DNA of 64,000 nucleotides from Arthrobacter methylotrophus (lineage in GTDB: Bacteria > Actinomycetota > Actinomycetes > Actinomycetales > Micrococcaceae): positions 4,340,001 to 4,404,000 of the forward strand of contig NZ_BAABED010000001.1 of assembly GCF_039539965.1 (NCBI RefSeq), written 5' to 3'. The notes beneath the pieces are model-generated. The model was not told the origin of the DNA. It saw nothing but the letters and a program-made list of their open reading frames with translations, and did not search any database. Positions within the stretch are counted from its first letter, which is position 1. Every line of letters starts with the position of its first letter. Made by a program: the position numbers and the translations under genes. Below are positions 17,846 through 26,944 of the stretch, one piece after another.

Positions 17846-18004
17846 TTAGATCTTGGCGGGTGCGAGGGTGATGTCGAAGCGGGTGCGGGTCCAGGTCTGG
17901 TTGTCCAGGTCTCGGTGGTCGGGGGTGGGTGTGCCGGCCGGTTGGGGTTCGACCGCGGTCTGTTCGGGGCTGATAGCGGTTTCGGTAGGGGTGGTTTCGG
18001 ACAT
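17846..18004 (-). CDS. Small acidic/Pro-Thr-rich ORF (52 aa)
   Basis: ATG at 18004 opens a 53-codon frame ending 9 nt before the start of the ModA-like gene. The peptide starts [20 protein letters not shown] and ends [13 protein letters not shown]. No family is recognised and there is no ribosome binding site. It could be a small co-transcribed protein or a 3' remnant of a larger gene, since decayed sequence lies directly upstream. Confidence 0.35.
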   Translation of the reverse strand: MSETTPTETAISPEQTAVEPQPAGTPTPDHRDLDNQTWTRTRFDITLAPAKI

Positions 18005-18112
18005 GCTGTACTTTTGAAATTTTGCCTGGGAACGCGTGTGTCGCCGGAGGTTGCTCAGAGGTCCAGGAGGACGCGGGGGTCTTCCCCGGTCAGGGCCGCT
18101 TGGAGGAGCCTG
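18005..18112. other. Probable gene remnant region
   Basis: On the minus strand a frame reads [21 protein letters not shown] then stops; it looks like the C-terminus of a lost protein but has no start. I see no intact gene here. Confidence 0.25.
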
Positions 18113-18262
18113 GTGAAGTTTTCGGTGGTGGCCGGGCTCTTCACGCTCTACGCCGGATCGGCCGTGCTGTGCCCACTGGTCAGTGTTGGCCTCTTCTACG
18201 CACAGCGGGCGGCGGCCCGCCAGCCTGCTGACAGGCCCATCCCTGTCCTTGTGGAAGGCTGA
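18113..18262 (+). CDS. Possible small single-pass membrane protein (49 aa)
   Basis: GTG at 18113 follows GGAGGAG, a strong ribosome binding site, and opens a 49-residue frame with one hydrophobic helix ([20 protein letters not shown]) and a short tail containing [11 protein letters not shown]. Too short for family assignment; it may be a real small membrane protein or a fragment. mutY begins 88 nt downstream. Confidence 0.35.
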   Translation: MKFSVVAGLFTLYAGSAVLCPLVSVGLFYAQRAAARQPADRPIPVLVEG

Positions 18263-18350
18263 CGTCGGTCATCTCCGGCCGGCTCCACTACAGTGGATGG
18301 CAGGAATCGGCCGCCAAGGGCCAGCCACGAACCGCCGCACGAGGAACCCC

Positions 18351-19319
18351 ATGTCATTAGCAGGCGCCGCTGAACTTGCCGGCACCCGTCACCTCGCTGA
18401 CTTGCACCGGTCCATGCAGCGATGGTTCTCCGAGGCTGCCCGGGTATTGCCGTGGAGGTCACCGGATTGCAGCCCATGGGGAGTTCTGGTCAGCGAGGTG
18501 ATGCTCCAGCAGACACCGGTGGTTCGTGTCCTGCCGGTATGGGAGGACTGGCTGCAACGCTGGCCCCATCCAGCGGGTCTGGCCAAGGAACCTTCGGGCG
18601 AGGCCGTGCGACATTGGGGCAGGCTCGGTTATCCCCGCCGCGCGCTCAGGCTCCACGCGGCCGCCGTCGTGATAGCCGAAGAACATGGCGGCAAGGTGCC
18701 GGACACGCATGCGGCGCTCCTAAGCCTTCCCGGCGTCGGCGAGTACACGGCAGCGGCAGTGGCTGCCTTTGCCTTCGGGCGGCGCGAAACCGTGGTGGAC
18801 ACGAACATCCGGCGAGTGCATGCCCGCCTCGTTTCGGGACTGGCGCTGCCGTCGCCGTCGCTCACCGCGGCCGAGATGCGCCTCGCCGAATCCCTCATGC
18901 CCGACGACGTCGCGCTCTCCGTGAGCTGGAACGCTTCCGTCATGGAGCTCGGTGCGCTGGTCTGCACGGCCCGCTCCCCCAAGTGTTCCGAATGTCCCGT
19001 CCGTGAGTCCTGCGCGTGGCGTGCCGCGGGTGAGCCGCCGCCGACGTACACACCCAAAGGGCAAGCGTGGCACGGCACGGACCGGCAGCTCCGGGGCGCA
19101 GTCATGGCCGTGTTGCGTGCGGCCGAATCGCCCGTGGCGCGGGAAATATTTGAGCGCCCGGCAGCTGACCTTGGCTTTGTCGCCGACGGCGCAACGGTGC
19201 CGCTTGCCGCCTTGCATCGCCTGAATTCCGCGCCGGAACAGCTGGAACGGGCGCTTGAAGGACTCGTGCGCGACGGTTTGGCCGAGATGCACGACGGCGG
19301 ACTGCGGCTCCCGGCCTGA
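18351..19319 (+). CDS. mutY: A/G-specific adenine glycosylase
   Basis: A 322-residue HhH-GPD DNA glycosylase. It contains LPWRSPDCSPWGVLVSEVML, then QQTPVVRV. The helix-hairpin-helix reads LLSLPGVGEYTAAAVAAFAF, followed by the catalytic Asp region (ETVVDTNIRRVHARL) and a 4Fe-4S cluster CxxxxxxCxxCxxxxxC (CTARSPKCSECPVRESC). It removes adenine mispaired with 8-oxoguanine. The start MSLAGAAELAG has GAGGA 5 nt upstream; the longer frame in front is noncoding. The C-terminal MutT-like recognition domain of longer MutY proteins is absent, as is common in actinobacteria. Confidence 0.93.
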   Translation: MSLAGAAELAGTRHLADLHRSMQRWFSEAARVLPWRSPDCSPWGVLVSEVMLQQTPVVRVLPVWEDWLQRWPHPAGLAKEPSGEAVRHWGRLGYPRRALRLHAAAVVIAEEHGGKVPDTHAALLSLPGVGEYTAAAVAAFAFGRRETVVDTNIRRVHARLVSGLALPSPSLTAAEMRLAESLMPDDVALSVSWNASVMELGALVCTARSPKCSECPVRESCAWRAAGEPPPTYTPKGQAWHGTDRQLRGAVMAVLRAAESPVAREIFERPAADLGFVADGATVPLAALHRLNSAPEQLERALEGLVRDGLAEMHDGGLRLPA

Positions 19320-19474
19320 GCTTCCTTTACACCGCTTCCGCACCTGAAACATTGGAAGGGTGGGAATCTGAGTGCCGCTGGCGGCAGACATTCAGCCTCC
19401 GGCCCGATGTCCTTAACCTGCGTCCCCCCGCCCGTTAAGACCTCGGACTGAGCGTTATCACGACTACGGACGCG

Positions 19475-20164
19475 ATGTCCAGTCACATTATTCGGGGGGT
19501 CACCATTTCCAATGAACGTATTTCTTTCACATCCTTTGTCAGCCGGGCGCTTCCTGCTGCGACGCGCTGGAACGAGCGCGAACTCGCGGTCCTGGGCGCA
19601 GCAGTCCAGGACGGGTATGTACCGACGCTGGCGCCACTGAGTAAACGGCAGCAGTTGACCCAGCTGGTACTTCAGTACGCCGAGGTACTGGTGCAAGCGC
19701 CCCGCCTTCAGTCCAACCATCAGATGGTGCGCCGGATGGATCATTTCAACCAACCCTTGGTTGTCTGGCGCCTGATCTCGGGTAACCATCGAGAACTCGG
19801 GCGGGGTGTGGGCCTTTTCCCGGACTACGCGGCGGCGGCCGCTCATGCGCGCTCCGTGCAGCGGGCAGTCGGGGAACTCACGATTACTTTCGTGCAGAGC
19901 CAGCCCGCCCGGGAGTTCGGGTGGTACGCAAGCCTGCGGGGGCGCCCTGTATTGACGGCCAGCTCCTGGTACCCCACGATCCGGGAAAGGGACCGCAGTG
20001 CCGCCGCCGCACTGGATCTGCTCGGCGCCGCGCGCCTGCTGGAAACAGTGATCCGGCACGGACATCGGCATCTTTCGGTCGAACTGTCGAGTGAACAGGT
20101 AGGGCCGCGGGATGCTGTCGAGGGCCCAGTTCCCGAGGACCCGCTGCCCGCGCTTTCACCGTAA
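19475..20164 (+). CDS. Hypothetical protein with two YegP/DUF1508-like repeats
   Basis: 229 residues, soluble. Two segments share a W-x-L/S-x-x-G-x-x-x-L-x-x pattern (VVWRLISGNHRELGRGVGLF and FGWYASLRGRPVLTASSWYP), each followed by a helix. This resembles the small DUF1508 (YegP) repeat, though the match is by eye. No signal peptide is seen. The ribosome binding site is weak. The last bases of the gene overlap a PHO-box-like repeat that may serve the following phosphate-type cluster, so this gene is probably outside that operon. Function unknown. Confidence 0.6.
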   Translation: MSSHIIRGVTISNERISFTSFVSRALPAATRWNERELAVLGAAVQDGYVPTLAPLSKRQQLTQLVLQYAEVLVQAPRLQSNHQMVRRMDHFNQPLVVWRLISGNHRELGRGVGLFPDYAAAAAHARSVQRAVGELTITFVQSQPAREFGWYASLRGRPVLTASSWYPTIRERDRSAAAALDLLGAARLLETVIRHGHRHLSVELSSEQVGPRDAVEGPVPEDPLPALSP

Positions 20165-20175
20165 GTTCACCTGAT
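20154..20175 (+). promoter_or_regulatory. Candidate PHO box upstream of the second Pst-like cluster
   Basis: Two 11-nt direct repeats read TTTCACC-GTAA and GTTCACC-TGAT, an excellent match to the actinobacterial PHO-box layout. It spans the stop codon of the preceding gene and lies about 177 nt upstream of the PstS-like gene at 20352. The distance allows an activator site, but a -10 was not assigned. Confidence 0.5.
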
Positions 20176-20351
20176 CGAGGGTGTTTCTTAGTCGAACAAA
20201 TCGAGGTGGCGGGCAACGATGCCCCAGACTCATAGCGGTCGGCTCTGTCCCGACAACTTCAGCAGCCGAGCAAGCGCCATGGCAGTAAAGGTACTGCGCG
20301 GCGGCGCAACGGCAACGCACACCACCCGGAACTAAGATGGGGAATCTTGAC

Positions 20352-21470
20352 ATGAATTTAAAGTCCTTTCAGGCTGTCGGCGCCATCTGCGTCACTGCCC
20401 TGGCGTTCGGCCTGATCAGCACTGCAACCGCGACTGCGGAACCCACCACATCCAATCGCCCGCTGGCGGCCGTTGGTTCGGACACCATCCAGGACGTCTG
20501 GAATGCCTTGAGCAACACGGGTCCGATCAAGTCGGTGGCCTCTTACAACGCCTTTGGCGACGCCGCCACGATCGTGACGAAGACCGGCGTTGCCCCCATT
20601 ACCCGGCCGAACGGTTCCGGAGCCGGAGTCAAAGCCCTGAGTGCCAGCCTGAATCCGCTTAACCACGTCTACAAGGACTCGGCCAACAACTCGTTCACCC
20701 TGAAGAAGAACGACGTCGACATCGCCCGGTCATCTTCCTCCCCCAGCGTGACGGGCACCGACCTCACGTTCCTTCCTTTCGCGCGCGATGCGGTCACCGT
20801 AGCCGTGAAAGACGCCGCCAACAGGCCGCTGAGCCTGACCACGCAGCAGGTCGCCAACATTTTCAGCTGCACGGCCGGTGACGGTGTCACCATCGACGGC
20901 GCCACCGGAAAGCCTGTCCTCGGAACCATGACGTTCACGCCCAAGCTGCCCCAGGCCGCTTCCGGTACGCGTGCCTTCTTCCTCAAGGCAATCGGTGTCA
21001 CGCCGAATACCACCTGCATTTCGGACGCGGAACAGGTCTATCCCGAAAACAACGGCGAGGCACTCGTCAACGACGGCGACATCTTCCCCTTCTCGGCCGC
21101 ACAGTGGATTGCACAGAAGAACGGTGCGATGACCGACACTACGACTGCCGGTCAGTTGCTGGCGGACATCGACGGGCTCAAGGCCATCGACCAGAATACG
21201 GCTGCCCCGGCTCTGGCGCCGGGCGACCTCTACGGTGATCCGGCTGTTGCGCCCGCGAGCGGTAAGGGCATCTTCGCCCGGGACACTTACAACGTTGTCT
21301 CCAGCGGGGTCCAGACCAGCAAGTTGACCTACAACGTGGTCCTCAACAACGCCGTCTCGACCAGCCTGAAGACCACCGCGGGCAAGAGCATCATCACCAA
21401 GTTCGGCTTCAAGACGCTTTCCTACGTCGGCGACTGGACGATGGGAAAGAAGTCCGGGTACACCAACTAG
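20352..21470 (+). CDS. Secreted PstS-like phosphate-binding protein
   Basis: A 372-residue protein with a Sec signal (MNLKSFQAVGAICVTALAFG, likely cut near ATATA-EP). The mature protein has a PstS-like fold: AAVGSDTIQDVWNAL, GSGAGVKALSASL, IARSSSSPS, then FLPFARDAVTVAV. Next come LSLTTQQVANIFSC, the ASGTRAFF loop that normally binds phosphate, and an FPFSAAQWIAQ segment. There is no lipobox and no C-terminal anchor, so it is probably released or wall-associated. I chose ATG 20352, with GGGGAA upstream; an ATG at 20337 would add five residues. It is the first gene of the unusual Pst-like cluster. It could bind a phosphate analogue instead of phosphate. Confidence 0.82.
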   Translation: MNLKSFQAVGAICVTALAFGLISTATATAEPTTSNRPLAAVGSDTIQDVWNALSNTGPIKSVASYNAFGDAATIVTKTGVAPITRPNGSGAGVKALSASLNPLNHVYKDSANNSFTLKKNDVDIARSSSSPSVTGTDLTFLPFARDAVTVAVKDAANRPLSLTTQQVANIFSCTAGDGVTIDGATGKPVLGTMTFTPKLPQAASGTRAFFLKAIGVTPNTTCISDAEQVYPENNGEALVNDGDIFPFSAAQWIAQKNGAMTDTTTAGQLLADIDGLKAIDQNTAAPALAPGDLYGDPAVAPASGKGIFARDTYNVVSSGVQTSKLTYNVVLNNAVSTSLKTTAGKSIITKFGFKTLSYVGDWTMGKKSGYTN

Positions 21471-21684
21471 GCATTCAACCGGCATTCCCTGGGCCAATTC
21501 ATCAAACGTTTGCGCGCAATACCAGCTTGCTTTACTTAGCCACGCGCACAGAATACGGCTGATGACCCAGAATGATCGGTAATTCTTGGCATTATCTCCG
21601 CACATAGCGGCGAGAAAATCGGCCGCGGGTGCAGGACGTTAATTCAGCACAAATACTTTTTTACCTGAGAGAGAAGATAAGATC

Positions 21685-22902
21685 ATGGCTAACGCCACAA
21701 CAAAGAAAACCCGCTGGGGACTTAATGCGACGGCAACAGTTGCCGGGACTGCGCTCCTGCTTGGCGGAGGAATTGCCGTTGCCAGCGCCGCCTTGCCAGT
21801 TGGTTCAGCCGGCACGGTAACCGCCAACAACCACACCGGCTCCTGGTCACCAGCAGACCTGGTTGCCCTCAAGCTGCACAGTGACATGGCTTGCCCGACG
21901 GTCGGCGGCATGATGGCCGGTGCATTGATCTTCATGTCCGAGGTGGGGCAAGAGATCAAGCCGGCGACGAGCGCTACAGAGGCACAGAACCTCTACCCGT
22001 TCACGCAGGATCCGATGTCCCAGATGTCCCTGACGGGCACGGCCATCGCGGACGACAACAACCTGGAGTCCGGATTCGTTGACGGCACCAAGGCGCCCAT
22101 TGCCGATATGACAGCCGTGGTCCAAGCCAGCCACACCTACAGCATCGGCTACGTCTGCACCGTCCTGTCCGACGATTTCAGGACCGCCACGATCAATCCG
22201 GTAGGCGGCACGACCGTGGCTTCCTGGGCTACGCTCACTACCGACGCGTCGAAGAACTGGACGATCAGCCAGCCCGTCGTCGCCACCCCGACGCCAACAG
22301 CAACGCCGTCCGACACGGAGACGGCAAGTCCTTCCCCGAGCGCAACGCCTTCAGCTACCGAAACGGCCACTCCGTCAGCGAGCGCAAGCCCAAGCGGAAC
22401 GCCCTCGGCAACCGAAAGCGTAGCGCCGACGACGGGCGTGACCGTTCCGGCGACCACTTCCGCCGATGCCCAGGCCCTGAAGGCCGGAGATCAGCTTTCC
22501 ATCGGCCAGAAGTACGTTGTCAACGCCCCTAGCAACACTTTTGCGGCCGGCGAAACGGTCTCGGGTGAAATCCACTCGGATCCGATCCTTTTGGCCGAAA
22601 CTGCAGTAGCCGGCTCGGACGGATCAGTCAGCTACACCTTCTCGGTCCCGGCGAGCCTTCCGGCCGGAACCCACACGCTGATCCTGAAGGGTGCTTCGGG
22701 CGCAACGTTCCAGGTAGCCGGGCTGATTGTTACCGCCTCGGCGAACGCTCCCTTCCTCGCCGACACCAACTGGGTCCGCACTGCTACCGCCAACCCGGCA
22801 AGCAGCGCAGGGCTGGCCGCAATGGTCATCGGTGGCCTGACGCTCGTGGGCGTGGGCGGCGGCATTTACCTTTCCCGACGCCGTAAGGGCAGCAGGGTCT
22901 GA
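21685..22902 (+). CDS. Surface protein with S/T/P-rich linker and degenerate LAxTG-type anchor
   Basis: 405 residues: N-terminal signal with an Ala/Gly-rich core, a domain of about 160 residues (SWSPADLVALKLHSDMACPT onward), a Ser/Thr/Pro-rich low-complexity linker at about 200-255, and a second beta-rich domain ending GTHTLILKGASGATFQVAGL. The C-terminus looks like a cell-wall sorting signal: LADTN (about 358-362), a hydrophobic helix and SRRRKGSRV. Class E sortases recognise LAxTG, so the final Gly to Asn change is notable. The linker would span the cell wall. A perfect terminator follows. I infer a role together with the sortase encoded 9 kb downstream. Confidence 0.7.
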   Translation: MANATTKKTRWGLNATATVAGTALLLGGGIAVASAALPVGSAGTVTANNHTGSWSPADLVALKLHSDMACPTVGGMMAGALIFMSEVGQEIKPATSATEAQNLYPFTQDPMSQMSLTGTAIADDNNLESGFVDGTKAPIADMTAVVQASHTYSIGYVCTVLSDDFRTATINPVGGTTVASWATLTTDASKNWTISQPVVATPTPTATPSDTETASPSPSATPSATETATPSASASPSGTPSATESVAPTTGVTVPATTSADAQALKAGDQLSIGQKYVVNAPSNTFAAGETVSGEIHSDPILLAETAVAGSDGSVSYTFSVPASLPAGTHTLILKGASGATFQVAGLIVTASANAPFLADTNWVRTATANPASSAGLAAMVIGGLTLVGVGGGIYLSRRRKGSRV

Positions 22903-22912
22903 TCTTTATCAA

Positions 22913-22948
22913 GGAATTGCCCGGACCTCCTGAGGTCCGGGCAATTCC
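22913..22948 (+). terminator. Terminator after the 405-aa surface protein gene
   Basis: A perfect 16-bp stem (GGAATTGCCCGGACCT with its complement) around a CCTG loop starts 11 nt after the stop codon and is followed by ATTTT. It divides the cluster into two transcription units: 20352-22902 and 23146 onward. A single GTTCACC heptamer occurs at about 22971, between the units. Confidence 0.85.
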
Positions 22949-23145
22949 ATTTTCAGCCCCGATTCCTTTTGTTCACCTGCAGGAAATACTTTCTTTGTCC
23001 ATGCACAACGGGCCGGGGCTTGGTTCGGGAAACAATAGTCCAGCAGCTTCCGCTGCCATTCGGCTAAACACTCCATTGATAGGCCCGAAATAGTCGGCCC
23101 ACAGGACTTCGCGGCCGATCCCTTAATAATGGAAAGAAAGTATTC

Positions 23146-25926
23146 ATGCCGCTTCCATGGAATACCCGACGGGTACACACCGGGACCCGCCAGCGACGGG
23201 CCGGGCGGTGGGCTTCCCCCTTGGCCGCGACTGCGGCTATGGGCGCCCTCCTGTTGCTCTCCCTTCCTCCTGGCTCGGCGGCCCCGGCGGTTCCGGGCAC
23301 CGATTGGGGGCCGGCCGGCTCCATGGTCAGCGACACCGCTGCGACCGTCGCTTGGGACAACACCAACAACGCTCCCGACAGCACGGTCCCGCGCGGGGCT
23401 CAGCAACAGCTGCCCCATACCGCAGGTAAGTCCTACAACGACGTCGATAAGCGGCTGCGCGACGCAGCAGCCGCCGCGTTCGGGCCGGGCAACGGACGGA
23501 CTGGCCTTTCCCTGACGGTTTCCCAAACAAGGAACCTGCAGAACCAGTCAGTGACGGTCAGCTTCAGCGGCGCCGATCCTGCTGCCGGCGCCAACGGTGC
23601 CAGCACTTCCTACCTTCAGGTGTTCCAGTGCTGGGGCAAGCCGGGCGCGGACAACAAGCCTGATCCGGCCGCCACCGAACCTGACCCAGCCACGTGTCAG
23701 TTCGGGGCTACCGGCCTGGACGGTGACATCTCCAACACGGCACACCAACGCTCCCTCCTCAACGATCCTCTGGTCCGCGGCGGGGACTGGGAAGCCGCCG
23801 ATCCGGTTTCCCCCACCATGAACCTTCCCGCGCCCTTCAAGGCCGTCACCGGGGAACAAACACGGATCGCTGACGGCTTCAACCTCAGCGAGTACCGCAA
23901 CCCGTTCTTCAACCGCACCACCACCAACGAGTTCTCTCGTTTCCTGTCATCGGAACAGGGGTCCGGCTCGCGAACCTTCGAAGTGCAAAGCGGTGCTGAA
24001 GCCTCCGGGCTGGGCTGCGGTCACCGGCCGGATGCACCCAGCGTTGCCAAATGCTGGCTGGTTGCGGTGCCCCGAACGGCTGCGATGGACGCCATTCTCC
24101 CTGCCGGGCCATTGGCGCCCAGCCTTTGGGCGATGCGCCTGCAAGTCCCCCTCCAGTTCCAGGACGTCGCGGCTGTATGTCCCACCGATCAGGCGGCGAC
24201 CCTCAGCGTGGGCTCAGAGGCACTGAGTGCGGCAATGAAGTCGTGGATTCCCGCCGTGTGCGACACCAAGAAATTTACTTTGGGCTTCTCACCGCTGGCG
24301 GACCTGCAAGCCCGCACCCAGCTCCAGCAGCCGGACACGCTCGCTTTCATCACCCGCCCCGCGCCTGCCAACGTTAACGCCCTCTACGTGCCGACTGCAC
24401 TCGCCGGAGTAGTCATCGCCATGACGATTGACAATGCTTGCACGGCATCCTTCACGCCCTACACGCTGGCTGATTGCGGCTATCGGGACAAAGCCGAGTG
24501 GGAAGCCGACAAGGCACGTAGTGCCGGTCTGGTGCGCGATCTGAAACTCAATGCCCGCCTTCTGGCCAAGCTTCTCACGCAGAGCTACGTCCAGCACACG
24601 GCTCCTGCCGCTGCCGCCGACGCCCCCTTTACCAAGCCTGGCAGCACAAGCTACGGGCAGCCGATGACATACTCCATCCAGAATGATCCGGAGTTCAGAT
24701 CCCTGAACCCTAAAGGCCTTGGCTCCTCCGGTAACGTCAGCCCTCCCGTCGTTGAAGGACTGCGCTCCGACGCAGCAGCCGCCGTCTGGGACTGGTTGCT
24801 CAACGACAAGGACGCGAGGGCCTTCCTGAACGGATGCCCGGATCCTTCAGGCATGACGATCAACCCCTTCTACTCGACCCGGAGCTATGGCGAATGCCAG
24901 GAACAGGCCACCACACTGGACCAGCTGGCGGGCCGGAAAATTTCCGAAACGAAGACTCCCGACGGCTTCACCTACGCTCCCGTGTCCTACCCTTCCGAGG
25001 GTGCCGCCTATCCCCAGGTCTATTGGGCCCAGGGGCAGGCCATCAGGAACGGCGACGGGACCATTGACCAGCCGGCACTGACCGTGGGCGACCAGTACGC
25101 GCGGGTACAGGACATGGCCGCCGCGGCCCAGAACACTGTGCGCGCCCAACCCGCCGCCACTACGGCGTGGTGCGCGGATTGCAGCCCGCCCGCCTACAAG
25201 TCGGTGCCCCGTCAGGAGTACGGCAGCCGTAGCATCCTGTCAATTACCGATGCCGCCTCAGCAGCGAAGTTCCAGCTGCCTACGGCTCAGCTGTGCAATG
25301 TCAGCGGCGCACAATGCATCGGCGCCACCACCGCCAGCATGCAGGCGGCCGCCGCGCAATTCGAATCCACCGAAGTCCCCGGAGTGGCGCGGCCGGCTGC
25401 TGCCCCGGACTACGCCAAGGCCTATCCGCTCACCCTCCCCATTTACGGCGCGGTGAACCTGGCCTCGGTCAGCCAGACCCAGGCTGCGACCTTTGCCCGG
25501 CTTTTCTCCTACATCAGTACTGAAGGCCAGAAACCCGGCTTCAGCAGCGGGATGTTGCCGCCAGGATATGCGCCCCTCACCCCGCCCCTGCTGCAGTTGG
25601 CCGCCACCGGGATCCAGAAACTACAGAGCGTGTCCGGGCCCCAGCAGACCGAGCCCGCCACCACCCAGCTGCTCCCCGTGGAATCCGGAACCAGCGGAAA
25701 CGTGTCCTCCACAATGCCGGTAACCGCAGGATCAATATCCGCCACGACGGATGCCGTCCCCGCGGCAGCGCCGGCGGCCGGCCCCGCACCCGCCGCGGCA
25801 ATAGTGCCCGGCCGGACCGCGTCCACCAGCAGTGCCTGGCCGCAGTACACGCTGGCGATCGGGCTGGCAGCGGCCTTGGCCAGCGCCGCCGCCGCACCGT
25901 TGCTGGCAAGGGGGCGTCGGAAATGA
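23146..25926 (+). CDS. Large secreted binding-protein-like polypeptide with C-terminal membrane anchor
   Basis: 926 residues, far larger than a standard PstS. After a signal peptide (cut near GSAA-PAV) comes a long extracytoplasmic region with several Cys residues. It has blocks such as SFSGADPAAGANG, YLQVFQCWGKP, LAPSLWAMRLQVPLQFQDVA and FITRPAPANVNALYVPTAL. Parts recall PstS-like folds, but the similarity is weak. An Ala/Pro-rich stretch leads to one C-terminal helix and RGRRK. No lipobox or LPxTG is present. Its stop codon overlaps the start of the PstC-like gene (ATGA), so it belongs to the transporter. GGAAAGAAAG precedes the ATG. Possible roles are high-capacity ligand capture or a sensor ectodomain. 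Confidence 0.7.
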   Translation: MPLPWNTRRVHTGTRQRRAGRWASPLAATAAMGALLLLSLPPGSAAPAVPGTDWGPAGSMVSDTAATVAWDNTNNAPDSTVPRGAQQQLPHTAGKSYNDVDKRLRDAAAAAFGPGNGRTGLSLTVSQTRNLQNQSVTVSFSGADPAAGANGASTSYLQVFQCWGKPGADNKPDPAATEPDPATCQFGATGLDGDISNTAHQRSLLNDPLVRGGDWEAADPVSPTMNLPAPFKAVTGEQTRIADGFNLSEYRNPFFNRTTTNEFSRFLSSEQGSGSRTFEVQSGAEASGLGCGHRPDAPSVAKCWLVAVPRTAAMDAILPAGPLAPSLWAMRLQVPLQFQDVAAVCPTDQAATLSVGSEALSAAMKSWIPAVCDTKKFTLGFSPLADLQARTQLQQPDTLAFITRPAPANVNALYVPTALAGVVIAMTIDNACTASFTPYTLADCGYRDKAEWEADKARSAGLVRDLKLNARLLAKLLTQSYVQHTAPAAAADAPFTKPGSTSYGQPMTYSIQNDPEFRSLNPKGLGSSGNVSPPVVEGLRSDAAAAVWDWLLNDKDARAFLNGCPDPSGMTINPFYSTRSYGECQEQATTLDQLAGRKISETKTPDGFTYAPVSYPSEGAAYPQVYWAQGQAIRNGDGTIDQPALTVGDQYARVQDMAAAAQNTVRAQPAATTAWCADCSPPAYKSVPRQEYGSRSILSITDAASAAKFQLPTAQLCNVSGAQCIGATTASMQAAAAQFESTEVPGVARPAAAPDYAKAYPLTLPIYGAVNLASVSQTQAATFARLFSYISTEGQKPGFSSGMLPPGYAPLTPPLLQLAATGIQKLQSVSGPQQTEPATTQLLPVESGTSGNVSSTMPVTAGSISATTDAVPAAAPAAGPAPAAAIVPGRTASTSSAWPQYTLAIGLAAALASAAAAPLLARGRRK

Positions 25927-26942
25927 GCACAGTACTGCCCGGAACCCGCCCCGAGGAAGCGCAGGACAGTCCCCGCCCCTTGCACCAGCTCTTGGAGCAA
26001 CCGGACTATGTGTTCCGGGCCATCACAAGGGTGGGAGGCGGAATCGTGCTGGCCATCATGGCTTTGGTGGGCCTCTTTCTGGCTGGCAACGGCGTGGGCG
26101 CAATCAACGCAGTGGGGCTGGGCACCTTCCTGACCACGCAGAATTGGGCCCCGGAAACCAATGACTTCGGCATTGCCGCTGTTTTGTGGGGCACCGTGCA
26201 GATCGCCGCGGTCGCGCTGGCCGTCGCGATGCCCCTGTCCCTGGGGACCGCATTATTCATCACCGAAGTGACCACCGGATGGATGCAGAAGGCCCTTACC
26301 AGCTTGATTGATCTCCTGGCTGCCGTTCCCTCAGTGGTCTTTGGCCTGTGGGGCGCCTACATGCTTCAGCCCAACGTGGTGGACTTCAGCAAATGGCTGT
26401 CCACCTGGTTCGGCTGGATACCCTTCTTGCAAGTCGACGGTGTGGACCCTGGCAGCCCGCTGCGGGATACCGTGCCCTTCACCGCATCCGCCTTCATCGC
26501 CGGACTGGTCGTAGCCATGATGATTGTCCCGATTCAGACCTCGATCATGACCGAATCCTTCCGGCGGGCGCCAATAGGTGAGCGCGAAGGCGCCTACGCC
26601 CTGGGAGGCACCCGCCTGGGCATGATCCGGACGGTCGTGCTGCCATTCGGCCGCGGGGGGATCATCGGCGGCACCATGCTCGGGCTGGGGCGGGCACTTG
26701 GCGAGACCATCGCCATTTACCTCATCATCAGCCCCGTCTATGCCATCAATTTCCACGTGTTGGAAAAAGGCGCCAACTCGATTGCTGCCATGATCGCCCT
26801 GAAGTACTCCGAGTCCAACGAATCCGCCATGAGCGCACTGATGGCCGCCGGATTGACTCTCTTCGTGATCACCATGCTTGTCAACATCACGGCCTCAGCC
26901 GTGATGGCTAAATCCCGGTCCGGTGCAGAGAGCGAGGGCTGA
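25923..26942 (+). CDS. PstC-like ABC transporter permease (second Pst-type system)
   Basis: A 339-residue permease with six helices. It shows the PstC hallmarks LIDLLAAVPSVVFGLWGAYM, the cytoplasmic EAA-type loop (REGAYALGGTRLGMIRTVV) and LGLGRALGETIAIYLIISPV. Compared with the pstC encoded at 7.6-8.6 kb it has different periplasmic loops (QPNVVDFSKWLSTWFGWIPF). It overlaps the preceding gene by 4 nt and is followed 2 nt later by the PstA-like gene. It should form the channel with the next protein. Confidence 0.9.
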   Translation: MSTVLPGTRPEEAQDSPRPLHQLLEQPDYVFRAITRVGGGIVLAIMALVGLFLAGNGVGAINAVGLGTFLTTQNWAPETNDFGIAAVLWGTVQIAAVALAVAMPLSLGTALFITEVTTGWMQKALTSLIDLLAAVPSVVFGLWGAYMLQPNVVDFSKWLSTWFGWIPFLQVDGVDPGSPLRDTVPFTASAFIAGLVVAMMIVPIQTSIMTESFRRAPIGEREGAYALGGTRLGMIRTVVLPFGRGGIIGGTMLGLGRALGETIAIYLIISPVYAINFHVLEKGANSIAAMIALKYSESNESAMSALMAAGLTLFVITMLVNITASAVMAKSRSGAESEG

Positions 26943-26944
26943 TC

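Noticed and set aside
18629..20071. 480-aa minus-strand open frame opposite mutY and the next gene
   Set aside because: Shadow of well-supported mutY; low-complexity Arg/Pro/Ser composition typical of antisense frames in high-GC DNA.
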